Shown piece after piece: positions 1 to 6,794 of a stretch of DNA of 8,774 nt (its first letter is position 1; each line of letters starts with the position of its first letter). The notes beneath the pieces were generated by a model. The model worked only from the letters and a program-made list of their open reading frames with translations. It did not search any database and was not told where the DNA came from. The position numbers and the translations under genes are program-made. The DNA is from Pseudomonadota bacterium. Its GTDB lineage: Bacteria; Pseudomonadota; Alphaproteobacteria; Caulobacterales; Caulobacteraceae. The stretch covers positions 1 through 8,774 of the forward strand of contig JAFAEC010000098.1 of NCBI GenBank assembly GCA_023424215.1, in the 5' to 3' direction.

Positions 1-35
1 GCGATCGCTCGCCGGGCCCTTTTCTGCGTTCGGTT

Positions 36-82
36 CCTCCCCCGCAGGGGGAGGGGGACCATGCGAAGCATGGTGGAGGGGG
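36..82 (+). repeat. Left repeat unit
   Basis: Hairpin I has a perfect 8-bp stem (36-43 with 47-54) and the loop GCA. Hairpin II is ACCATGC, GAA, GCATGGT (58-64 and 68-74, loop 65-67). The tail GGAGGGGG is at 75-82. The unit is one base longer than its partner because it has five rather than four C residues in the first C-block. Confidence 0.85.
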
Positions 83-105
83 TGGAGGGAGATCTCCGGA
101 TCATC

Positions 106-151
106 CCCCCTCCACCGCCGTTCCGGCGGTCCCCCTCCCCCTGCGGGGAGG
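106..151 (-). repeat. Right repeat unit, inverted
   Basis: Read on the minus strand this unit matches the left one over the first 21-22 bases (151 to 131, with one C missing). It then has hairpin II as ACCGCCG, GAA, CGGCGGT (130-124 and 120-114) and the same GGAGGGGG tail. All four inner stem positions differ from the left unit, yet both stems pair perfectly with the same loop. Confidence 0.85.
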
Positions 152-175
152 ATTGCCTCGTCTGCTTTCTCTCCC

Positions 176-2611
176 TTACCGCGCCGGCGCGTTCTTCACG
201 TGTTCGTCCAGCCAGCGGACCATTTCCCACAGGGTGTGGCCGACTGACTCCCGCGCCCGGTAGCCGTGCGCCTCCAGCGGCAGGACGACGTAGCGCACGT
301 TGGCGCCGTTGCCCTTCAGCGCCGCGTAGAACCGCTCCGACTGCACCGGGAAGGTGCCCGAGTTGTCGTCCGCCTCGCCGTGGATCAGCAGGATCGGCTC
401 GTTGACCCGGTTGGCGTAGGTGAAGGGCGACATCTCCGTATAGGTGTCGGTCGCCTCCCAGTAGGTGCGCTGCTCGGCCTGGAAGCCGAACGGCGTCAGG
501 GTCCGGTTGTAGGCTCCCGAGCGCGCCACGCCGGTCCGGAACAGGTCGGTGTGGGCCAGCAGGTTGGCGGTCATGAAGGCCCCGTAGCTGTGCCCGCCGA
601 CGGCGATGCGGTCGCGGTCGGCCACGCCCATCTCGACCACCGCGTTCACCGCCGCCTCGGCCGAGGCCTTCAGCTGTTCGATATAGGTGTCGTTCGGCTC
701 GGCCCCGTCGCGGCCGATGATCGGCATCGAGGGGTCGTCCAGCACCGCATAGCCCTGGGTCAGCAGGAACAGGTGGCTCGAGCCGCCCGGCCGCACGAAA
801 CGGTTGGCCGTGTCGACCACCTGCCCCGCCACGGCGGCGTCAGTGAACTCGGCCGGATAGGCCCACATCACCAGCGGCAGCGGCCCGTCGCGCTCCTTGT
901 CGTAGCCGGCGGGCAGGTACAGCGTGCCCGACAGCGGCACCCCGTCGGCCCGGGTGTAGGTGACCAGCTGGCGCGTCACGCCCGCCAGTTGCGGGGCCGG
1001 GTCGGGGAAGGTGGTCAGGGCGTCGGGAGCCTGTGCGTCGAGGTTGCGCACATACAGGTTCGGCGGGTCATTCCGCGTCTCGCGCCGGGTGACCAGCCGT
1101 CGCGCGTCGTCGTCGAGAATGCCGACCACGCTCTCGTAGTCGCCGGTCGCCGAGGTCCACAGCCGCTCGCTCTCGCCGCTGGTCAGGTCCATGGCGGCCA
1201 GGAAGGGATACTCCCCCTCGCGCGTCGCCCCCGGCCCGGTCATCAGCACCCGGCCGTCGCCGGCGAAGCGCATCACCGGGAAGCCGGCGGCGTTGGGTTC
1301 GGTCACCGGGAAGCCGGGATTGTTGTAGCGGTCCTGGTAGTTGCGCTCCAGCAGCACCCTGCCCTCGCCCGGCGTCGACGGATCGACGACCAGCCGCGTC
1401 TCGTGCCGGGTGTTGAACCAGCGGCTGTAGACCAGCGCCGTATCCGCATCGCCCCAGGTGATCCCCGAATAGCGCTCCTTCAGGTCGACCAGCGGCGTCG
1501 GCGCGTCCGTGAACGGCGCCGCCTGCAGGAACAGCCGGTCGCGGACCTCGGCTTCGGTCCGCGGATCGCCACCGTCCTGCGCCTCGGCCCAGACCAGCGT
1601 CGCCGGCGCGTCGGAGCGCCACTGCACCGAGCGCGGCCCGGGCGCCACGGCGTCGAACGGCGTCGGAATGTTGTCGCGCAGCGGCAGGTCGGCGACCCGG
1701 TGCACCTCGCGTCCCTGCAGGTCCAGCACGGTGATCTCGGTCGGGAACAGCCCGGCCGGCACCACATAGCTGTAGGGCCGCTTCACCGCCGTGCGCAGCA
1801 CATGGCGCCCGTCCGGCGAGATGCCCGCCCCCAGGTGAACCGCCGGCTCGCCCAGCGTCCGCGCCGCCCCGTCCAGCGGGACCCAGGTCAGCTGGCTGGT
1901 GAAGTAGTGCTCGAACAGGGCCTCGTCCCCGGCGTTGGACAGCAGGTCCTGGTAGGTTCGCGCCGGCGCCGTCCGGCCCATGCTCTCCTCGACGATCGGG
2001 CCCGAGGGCGGCCGGCTCACATCCGGCGCCGCGCCCCGCCCCTCGGGGACCATCCGCACCAGCAGGGCCGAGCTGTCGGGGGCCCAGTCGAAGGCCCCGC
2101 CCGCGGCGGCGTTGACCCGCCCTTCGGTCAGCTTGCGGGCCTGACCGCTGGCCACGTCCGCGACCCACAGCTCCAGCCCGGTCGGCGCGTCCATCAGCAG
2201 CGCCACCGACTTGCCGTCCGGCGACCAGGCCGGCGACATGAACCGCGCCCCCGCCGGCAGCTGCACCGCCCGCGCCGGCCCGCCCGCCACCGGCTGGAAG
2301 CTCAGGCCGGTCAGCCACGCCACCCGGCTGTTGGCCGGCCCGTTGTTGCGCGGATTGATCCGGTAGCCGGCCAGCCGCAGCATCGGCTCGGCCAGTTCGG
2401 CGATCGGCGGCAGGTTGGCCCGGTCGTACAGGGCCAGCGTCGCCCGGTCTGGCGACAGGCTCGCCGTCGGCGTCGGCCTGGCGTCGAGGATGTCGGCGAT
2501 CGGCGCCGGCGGCTGCTGGTAGGTCAGCGCCTCCTGCGCCAGGGCCGGTCCCGCGAGGGCGGCGATGAGCACGAAGGCGGGCAGGGCCCGGCCGAGCAGA
2601 CGACGACGCAT
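176..2611 (-). CDS. Secreted S9 family serine peptidase, glutamyl endopeptidase (CGEP)-like
   Basis: Predicted extracytoplasmic serine peptidase of the prolyl oligopeptidase clan; its closest resemblance is to plant chloroplast glutamyl endopeptidase (S9D), which cleaves after Glu. Numbered from the ATG at 2611 (811 aa), residues 1-25 form a Sec signal (MRRR, hydrophobic core, ALA then QE). A beta-propeller-like region fills roughly 30-530 and an alpha/beta-hydrolase domain the rest. The nucleophile is Ser675 in GGHSYGAF, Asp748 lies in HGEAD and His782 in LEAHGY. The stretch ARSGAYNRTLTPFGFQ after the nucleophile is almost identical to the plant enzyme as I recall it. A GTG two codons upstream (2617) is possible, but GGGGA at 2623-2619 sits 7 nt before the ATG and only 1 nt before the GTG. 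The gene follows the metalloprotease gene by 67 bp. The family is secure; Glu specificity is inferred. Confidence 0.93.
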   Translation of the reverse strand: MRRRLLGRALPAFVLIAALAGPALAQEALTYQQPPAPIADILDARPTPTASLSPDRATLALYDRANLPPIAELAEPMLRLAGYRINPRNNGPANSRVAWLTGLSFQPVAGGPARAVQLPAGARFMSPAWSPDGKSVALLMDAPTGLELWVADVASGQARKLTEGRVNAAAGGAFDWAPDSSALLVRMVPEGRGAAPDVSRPPSGPIVEESMGRTAPARTYQDLLSNAGDEALFEHYFTSQLTWVPLDGAARTLGEPAVHLGAGISPDGRHVLRTAVKRPYSYVVPAGLFPTEITVLDLQGREVHRVADLPLRDNIPTPFDAVAPGPRSVQWRSDAPATLVWAEAQDGGDPRTEAEVRDRLFLQAAPFTDAPTPLVDLKERYSGITWGDADTALVYSRWFNTRHETRLVVDPSTPGEGRVLLERNYQDRYNNPGFPVTEPNAAGFPVMRFAGDGRVLMTGPGATREGEYPFLAAMDLTSGESERLWTSATGDYESVVGILDDDARRLVTRRETRNDPPNLYVRNLDAQAPDALTTFPDPAPQLAGVTRQLVTYTRADGVPLSGTLYLPAGYDKERDGPLPLVMWAYPAEFTDAAVAGQVVDTANRFVRPGGSSHLFLLTQGYAVLDDPSMPIIGRDGAEPNDTYIEQLKASAEAAVNAVVEMGVADRDRIAVGGHSYGAFMTANLLAHTDLFRTGVARSGAYNRTLTPFGFQAEQRTYWEATDTYTEMSPFTYANRVNEPILLIHGEADDNSGTFPVQSERFYAALKGNGANVRYVVLPLEAHGYRARESVGHTLWEMVRWLDEHVKNAPAR

Positions 2612-2617
2612 GTTCAC

Positions 2618-2623
2618 TTCCCC
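2618..2623 (-). promoter_or_regulatory. Ribosome binding site that decides the S9 peptidase start
   Basis: The minus-strand sequence GGGGAA precedes GTGAACATG. The core GGGGA is 7 nt from the ATG, a normal spacing, but 1 nt from the GTG. A second G-run at 2630-2626 lies 8 nt before the GTG, so the GTG start cannot be fully excluded. The ATG form also gives the tidier signal peptide (MRRR). Confidence 0.55.
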
Positions 2624-2652
2624 AACCCCCGCCCCGAACCGGCGGGCCGGGC

Positions 2653-2682
2653 ACGCTAGGGTCGCCGCCGGAGCCCGGTCAA
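2653..2682 (-). promoter_or_regulatory. Putative sigma-70 promoter for the S9 peptidase gene
   Basis: On the minus strand TTGACC (2682-2677) is followed after 18 bp by TAGCGT (2658-2653). The -35 matches TTGACA at 5 of 6 positions. The -10 keeps only the three most conserved bases (T, A and final T). The TGA inside the -35 is the stop codon of the metalloprotease gene. Transcription would begin near 2646 and leave a leader of about 35 nt. This is a consensus match by eye only. Confidence 0.35.
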
Positions 2683-3470
2683 GGCCGTCCCGGGCTCGCG
2701 CCGATCAGGGCGTAGCAGCTGGCCCGGCTCGGCCGCGTCCCGTCCGGCGCGCCATAGGCGGCCCGCACGGAGCAGACGTCCGCCTCGCTCAGCCGCCCCT
2801 GCCAGCGGTCGGCGTTGCAGTAGTTCATGACCGAGGCCTCGTCGTAATAGGTCTCGCCCGCCACCGTCGCCTCCGGCGCCCGCGTCCTCGCCAGACAGTC
2901 CGGGGCGCGCGGGCTGACGTGGTCGTGGCTGAAGCCCAGCGCGTGCCCCAGCTCGTGCAGCGCGTCGGCCCGGAAACAGCCCTCGCGCCCGACGGTCCCC
3001 CGCCGCCCGCAGATGCGGTTGGTCACCAGGTACTCGGCGTTCAGCACGATCTCCCCGCCCTGCACCAGGTGCACGCCCAGATGGCTGGCCGAGGCGAACA
3101 TCTCCGGGTCGTGGACGATGCGGATCGGGATGCGCCGCTCCGGCCCGCTGGTCGGCGAGCCGTCGCAGGTCGCGCGGATGTCGAAGTCCACCTTCGCCGC
3201 TCCTTCCCAGACCGCGGCCGCGTCCATCACCGCCTCGCGCGCCCAGGCGTCTTCGGCGGCGGGGCTGGCGAAGCACATCGGCACGCGCCCGTCCGGCCAC
3301 TGATCCTCGGGATCGGGCGGCGGCGCGGGCGGCGGAGGCGGCGGTGGAGGCGGCGGCGGCGGCGGAGGAGCCATGACCGGCGGCGGCTCCTGCAGCCAGC
3401 TGCACCCCGCCGCCGGCGCCAGAGCCAGCCCCGCCATCAGCAGAAACAGGACGATCCTCAACCGCTTCAT
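2679..3470 (-). CDS. Matrixin/metzincin-type zinc metalloprotease, probable lipoprotein
   Basis: Predicted zinc endopeptidase of 263 aa anchored in the envelope. Residues 1-22 are a basic plus hydrophobic signal ending AAGC; Cys23 is the likely lipidation site, though the -3 residue is Ala instead of the usual Leu. Ser24 after the Cys would favour the outer membrane under Lol sorting. A polyproline stalk follows, with 14 consecutive prolines at 35-48. The zinc site is HELGHALGFSH (His172, Glu173, His176, His182), and the Met-turn is SVMNY at 213-217; this combination defines metzincins. Several cysteines (66, 102, 154, 165, 192, 218, 233, 252) could form disulfides. Its ATG overlaps the tyrosinase stop (ATGA), with GGAGA 10 nt upstream, so the two are probably translationally coupled. 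The substrate is unknown; the upstream tyrosinase is an attractive candidate but that is inference. Confidence 0.9.
   Translation of the reverse strand: MKRLRIVLFLLMAGLALAPAAGCSWLQEPPPVMAPPPPPPPPPPPPPPAPPPDPEDQWPDGRVPMCFASPAAEDAWAREAVMDAAAVWEGAAKVDFDIRATCDGSPTSGPERRIPIRIVHDPEMFASASHLGVHLVQGGEIVLNAEYLVTNRICGRRGTVGREGCFRADALHELGHALGFSHDHVSPRAPDCLARTRAPEATVAGETYYDEASVMNYCNADRWQGRLSEADVCSVRAAYGAPDGTRPSRASCYALIGASPGRP
3311..3372 (-). repeat. GGC-rich low-complexity tract encoding the polyproline stalk
   Basis: Nearly uninterrupted GGC/GGA/GGT-type triplets on the plus strand, read as CCN proline codons on the minus strand inside the metalloprotease gene. Such tracts tend to vary in length between strains by slippage in multiples of three. 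The frame is intact here. Confidence 0.7.
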
Positions 3471-4795
3471 GCCCAGCGCGTCTCCGTCAGCGTCAGTTTC
3501 AGCTCGATCCAGGCGCCCTGCGGCTCCGGCCGCCCCGCCTCCGGCAGCAGGTCCTCGGCCGCCACCGACACCGCCGCCGGCCCGTCGCCCGCAGCCAGCA
3601 GGTTCAGCACCTCCTCGCCGAACCGGAACGGCAGCACATAGGGCCCGCGATGCGCGTGCCCTCCGCCCGCTTCCGGGAGGTGCACGAAGGTCGGCGACGA
3701 CCCCAGCGACCGCTCCCGCCCGCCGCTGGCCAGCCGGATCTCCAGCGAGCGATCCTCCAGCGGCGCCTCGCGCGCATAGGCGACCGCGCCCACGGCCTCG
3801 ATCATCAGCGTGTCATCGGCGTCGCGCATCCGCGCCACCGCCTCATCAGGCAGGGTCAGGCTCATGCGCCCTGATCCTGGCCGCGCCTCAGCCCGCACGG
3901 TCCAGCTCCGTCCGCCCAGCGGCACGCGCCGCGTCGCCCCCGGCGGCCCGGCCTCGGGAACGTTGAACACCGGGAACGGATACAGCCGGTCGTAGCCGTA
4001 GCCCAGCGACCGCGTCTCCAGCGCCCGCGCCACCGGCAGGTCGCCCACCGGCTCGCCTTCCGCATCGACGAACCCGGTCACCGTCAGCGCCCGCCAATCC
4101 TCCGGATAGAGATCCTTGCCGCGCAGCCCGTGCCAGGTCGCCCAGACGCGGTCGACATTGCTGTGGTGCAGCCAGAACATCGGATCGCGCGCCGAGGTGC
4201 GCGGGTGCCGCATCGCCCCGCCGATCAGGGCATGGATGTGATTATGGCCATAGCCCTCGACCATCCCCTGCCCCTCCGGCAGCTTGCCGCAGAAGGTCTC
4301 GAAGTCGTCCGACGCCAGCCGCGCCGTATAGGGCGACTCCGCCCACCGCGCCGCCGCGAAATCCAGCTCGTCCATGCCCCGGGCCCGCTCCCGCTCGAAC
4401 AGCGGCGAGTCGCGGTCCGTCACCCAGTCCGGCAGGAACCGGTGCTCCTGCCAGTCCCAGTAGGGCATGGCGAACCTCTCGTGCCCGGTCAGCCGCGCCA
4501 CGATCCGCTCCAGATGAAGCAGCTGCAGCCGGTGCCACGGAAGGAACAGGCCGTTGCCGTGCTGGGCGTCGACATGATGGATGCGCACCTGCCGGTCCCA
4601 CGACAGCCCGTCGCGCCGCCGCTTCATCTGCCGCACGGCCTCGCCGAAGGCGACCACGTCGTCGCTCGCGGCGGTCAGTTCGCCGACGCTCCTGCGGATG
4701 CGCAGAGGCGTCTGCGCCCGCGTCGCCCCCGCCGCCAGCCCCGCCGCGACAGCCGCGCCCGCCCCGAGCAGGGCCGATCTGCGATCCAGCTTCAT
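3467..4795 (-). CDS. Tat-exported tyrosinase (type 3 copper) with C-terminal domain
   Basis: Predicted binuclear-copper phenol oxidase (monophenol to o-quinone), 442 aa. The N-terminus has DRRSALLGAG and a hydrophobic stretch ending TRAQ (cleavage near 27), a twin-arginine signal. The CuA site is His73 or His74, His79 and His88 in HGNGLFLPWHR. The CuB site is His184 and His188 in HNHIH, and His211 in FWLHHSNVDRVW. Asn185 next to the first CuB histidine is the position linked to monophenolase activity in bacterial tyrosinases. No Cys sits two residues before His79, so the Cys-His thioether of plant and fungal enzymes is absent. The Tyr-x-Tyr motif YGY (266-268) marks the end of the catalytic domain as in plant polyphenol oxidases. 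About 170 residues follow, predicted beta-rich. It starts 40 bp after the small membrane protein gene, behind a GGGGGGTGGA run, and overlaps the metalloprotease gene. No caddie protein is visible. Confidence 0.93.
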   Translation of the reverse strand: MKLDRRSALLGAGAAVAAGLAAGATRAQTPLRIRRSVGELTAASDDVVAFGEAVRQMKRRRDGLSWDRQVRIHHVDAQHGNGLFLPWHRLQLLHLERIVARLTGHERFAMPYWDWQEHRFLPDWVTDRDSPLFERERARGMDELDFAAARWAESPYTARLASDDFETFCGKLPEGQGMVEGYGHNHIHALIGGAMRHPRTSARDPMFWLHHSNVDRVWATWHGLRGKDLYPEDWRALTVTGFVDAEGEPVGDLPVARALETRSLGYGYDRLYPFPVFNVPEAGPPGATRRVPLGGRSWTVRAEARPGSGRMSLTLPDEAVARMRDADDTLMIEAVGAVAYAREAPLEDRSLEIRLASGGRERSLGSSPTFVHLPEAGGGHAHRGPYVLPFRFGEEVLNLLAAGDGPAAVSVAAEDLLPEAGRPEPQGAWIELKLTLTETRWA

Positions 4796-4835
4796 TCCAC
4801 CCCCCGCGCCCCGTCCCGCGCGGCGTCAGGTTTCC

Positions 4836-5378
4836 TCAATCCCGCGGCGAAGTCGACTCCGCCCGCCCCGGCGCGCCCTGGCCGACGAAGCGCGCCTCGC
4901 GGGCCGCGTCCCAGGTCTCGCCCAAGCCGCGCCGCGGCATGTCGACCCCGAACACCTCCAGTTGCTCCGTCCACACCTCGGACAGCCGTTCGACCGTCTG
5001 CGGGATCCAGCCCGGCGGCTGCTGTCGCGCCCAGTTCAGCGGCGAGGCGGCATTGAACACCAGCAGGAAGAGCGTCGCCGTCGCGATGGCGCGGCTGGTC
5101 CAGCGCCGGTCGCGGGCGGCCACGCCCTCGTCGTCCAGCGGCGGCGCCGGCGGAAAGGCGAACCGGCCCAGCGCCACCAGCGCGTTCTCACGCGTCGGCA
5201 GGTCGTGCGCGTCAGCGCTCTGGATCCAGTCGCTCGGCGGATCGGGCGGCGGTTCCTGCGGCGGCGGCAGGCTCTCGTACAGCGGCGGGAACGGCGACTC
5301 CGGCCGGTGCGTCGGGAACGGCTCCAGCGGGACGCCGTCGTCCGCCGCCTCCCCCGTCTTGTCCCTCTCGTCGGTCAT
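4836..5378 (-). CDS. Unrecognised single-pass membrane protein in the acylation block
   Basis: I do not recognise this 180-aa protein. Residues 1-94 are acidic and very proline-rich (for example PPPQEPPPDPP around 38-48), probably disordered, and end in the basic stretch RDRRWTSR. One hydrophobic segment spans about 95-112. Residues 113-180 contain a Trp-rich amphipathic stretch (TVERLSEVWTEQLEVFGVDM, about 128-147) and a charged tail. Basic residues before the segment suggest the N-terminus is cytoplasmic and the C-terminus periplasmic. Its ATG is 15 bp after the MBOAT stop, with no strong Shine-Dalgarno, so expression probably depends on the upstream gene. By context it may be a partner or anchor for the MBOAT or SGNH proteins. 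That the gene is real is supported by its place in the tandem series and its coherent protein features. Confidence 0.85.
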   Translation of the reverse strand: MTDERDKTGEAADDGVPLEPFPTHRPESPFPPLYESLPPPQEPPPDPPSDWIQSADAHDLPTRENALVALGRFAFPPAPPLDDEGVAARDRRWTSRAIATATLFLLVFNAASPLNWARQQPPGWIPQTVERLSEVWTEQLEVFGVDMPRRGLGETWDAAREARFVGQGAPGRAESTSPRD

Positions 5379-5393
5379 CGCGGGTCCAACGCC

Positions 5394-6794
5394 TCAGAAC
5401 TGGAAGTAGATGAAGGGCGCCACGCCCTCGGGGCGCAGTCCCTCGACCAGCAGGATGGCCGCGCCGATCAGCAGTCCGAGGCTGAGCGACGGCGCGGCCT
5501 GCAGCCGTTCGGCCATGCCCTCCACCGCCCGCGGCGGCAGCCAGTGCATGGCCAGCCCGCCGACGATCAGGGTCAGCAGCAGCGGCGTCAGCACCTCCGC
5601 CGGCCCGATCCGCCCCAGCCCTTCCAGCATCTGCAGCGCCAGCCCGAAGCTCTCGGCCCGGAACAGGATCCAGCCGAGGCAGACGATGTGGAAGGTGACC
5701 AGCACTCCGACCACCGTCGGCAGCACCCGCCTGTCGCCGAAGGCGGCTCTCCCGAGCCGCTCGATCACCTGCACCCCGCCGTGCAGCGCCCCCCACGCCA
5801 GGAAGGTCCACGCCGCCCCGTGCCACAGACCGCCCAGCACCATCGTGACGAAGACGTTTACGCAGCTGGCGAACAGCCCCTTCCGGCCGCCGCCCAGCGG
5901 CACGTACAGATAGTCCCTCAGCCAGCTCGACAGGCTGATGTGCCAGCGCCGCCAGAACTGCTGCATCGAACTTGCCCGGTACGGCTGGTCGAAATTCCTC
6001 GGGAAGGAATAGCCCAGCAGGGCCGCCAGCCCGATGGCCATGTCCGAATAGGCCGAGAAGTCGCAGTAGATCTGCACCGCATAGCCGTAGACCGCCGCGG
6101 CGATGTCGAAGGCCGAATGCGCCGTGGGGTCGAAAAACACCGGGTCGACCAGGTTCACCGACAGCTCCGACGCGATCACCGTCTTCTTGAACAGGCCCCA
6201 GACGATCAGCAGCAGGCCGTGCGTGGCCATCACCCGCGTCAGCCGCGGCGTGCGCTCGAACTGCGGCAGCAGGTCCGAGGCGCGCACGATCGGTCCGGCG
6301 ACCAGATGCGGGAAGAAGCTCATCAGCAGCATGACGTCGGTCAGGCTCTTCGCCGGCGGCGTCTTCCCGCGATGCACGTCGACCAGGTAGCTGATGCCCT
6401 GGAAGGTGAAGAAGCTGATCCCGACCGGCAGGATGACCTGCAGCAGCGGCAGGTCCCGCTCCCAGCCGAAGCGGGCCAGCAGCTCGCCGGCCTGCTCGAC
6501 GAAGAAGCCGTAGTATTTGAAGAAGCCGAGGATCAGCAGGTTGGCCGCTACGCCCAGACCGACCAGCCAGCCGTTCTTCCGGCCCGGCCGCCCGGCGATC
6601 AGCGCCGCCACGCCCCAGTTCAGCACCGCCGACAGGATCAGCAGTCCGACGAAGCGCCAGTCCCACTGGGCGTAGAAGAACCAGCTGGCCAGCAGCAGGA
6701 ACACCTTCCGCCGCCCGTTCTCGCGGTCCAGCGACCAGGCGATAAAATAGACGAACAGGAAGAAGACGCCGAACGCCAGCGTGGGGAACAGCAT
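5394..6794 (-). CDS. MBOAT family O-acyltransferase (AlgI/PatA-like)
   Basis: Predicted polytopic inner-membrane acyltransferase of 466 aa that passes an acyl group (usually acetyl) from the cytoplasm to a periplasmic acceptor. Family motifs occur in order: FFKYYGFF (91-98), LPVGISFFTFQ (122-132), FFPHLVAGPI (160-169), KKTVIA (203-208), YCDFSAYSDMAIG (243-255), FWRRWHISLSSWLRDY (280-295) and GGLWHGAAWT (321-330). His325 in LWHG is the invariant catalytic histidine, at nearly the same position as His322 of AlgI. The C-terminus FIYFQF is typical of AlgI-like members, and the length is normal. The ATG touches the TAG of the preceding SGNH gene without a gap; GGAAGG 11 nt upstream lies in the end of that gene. 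Bacterial members (AlgI, PatA, DltB, WssH) work with periplasmic SGNH partners, which fits the two upstream genes. Acceptor unknown. Confidence 0.95.
   Translation of the reverse strand: MLFPTLAFGVFFLFVYFIAWSLDRENGRRKVFLLLASWFFYAQWDWRFVGLLILSAVLNWGVAALIAGRPGRKNGWLVGLGVAANLLILGFFKYYGFFVEQAGELLARFGWERDLPLLQVILPVGISFFTFQGISYLVDVHRGKTPPAKSLTDVMLLMSFFPHLVAGPIVRASDLLPQFERTPRLTRVMATHGLLLIVWGLFKKTVIASELSVNLVDPVFFDPTAHSAFDIAAAVYGYAVQIYCDFSAYSDMAIGLAALLGYSFPRNFDQPYRASSMQQFWRRWHISLSSWLRDYLYVPLGGGRKGLFASCVNVFVTMVLGGLWHGAAWTFLAWGALHGGVQVIERLGRAAFGDRRVLPTVVGVLVTFHIVCLGWILFRAESFGLALQMLEGLGRIGPAEVLTPLLLTLIVGGLAMHWLPPRAVEGMAERLQAAPSLSLGLLIGAAILLVEGLRPEGVAPFIYFQF

Larger units (their letters stand above)
36..151. 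repeat. BIME-like inverted pair of two-hairpin palindromic units
   Basis: Two nearly identical units face each other across a 23-bp spacer (83-105) that holds the 10-bp palindrome GGAGATCTCC at 88-97. Each unit, read outside to inside, is a C/G-block hairpin (CCTCCCC, loop GCA or GCAG, GGGGAGG), a second hairpin with a GAA loop, and a GGAGGGGG tail. The arrangement matches the general plan of REP pairs (BIMEs) in enterobacteria. Similar C/G-block intergenic repeats are, from memory, common in Caulobacterales and Sphingomonadales. It begins 24 bp beyond the stop of the S9 peptidase gene, so the mRNA of that gene would fold here. It could stabilise the 3' end or mark the end of the transcript, but there is no U-tract after it. 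Confidence 0.85.

Noticed and set aside
36..151. Rho-independent terminator of the S9 peptidase gene
   Set aside because: The hairpins are strong, but no U-rich tract follows on the minus strand (AGAAAAGGGCCC instead). It is better described as a repeat; an effect on termination is not excluded.
61..405. Plus-strand open frame of 114 codons starting in the inverted repeat
   Set aside because: It begins inside the palindromic element and runs antisense to the end of the S9 peptidase gene; no motif and no credible ribosome binding site.
266..2659. Plus-strand open frame of about 797 codons
   Set aside because: Antisense shadow of the S9 peptidase gene; composition is Arg/His/Gln-rich and no motif is recognisable.
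2647..2678. Inverted repeat CCGGGC/GCCCGG between the metalloprotease and S9 peptidase genes
   Set aside because: Six base pairs with a 20-nt loop in very GC-rich DNA are expected by chance, and no U-tract follows.
2565..3641. Plus-strand open frame of about 358 codons
   Set aside because: Antisense to the metalloprotease and its flanks; Arg-rich low-complexity product that mirrors the proline tract.
4796..4835. Separate promoter for the tyrosinase gene in the 40-bp gap
   Set aside because: A TTGAGG hexamer overlaps the upstream stop (about 4841-4836), but only GC-rich sequence lies at -10 distance, so I did not call a promoter.
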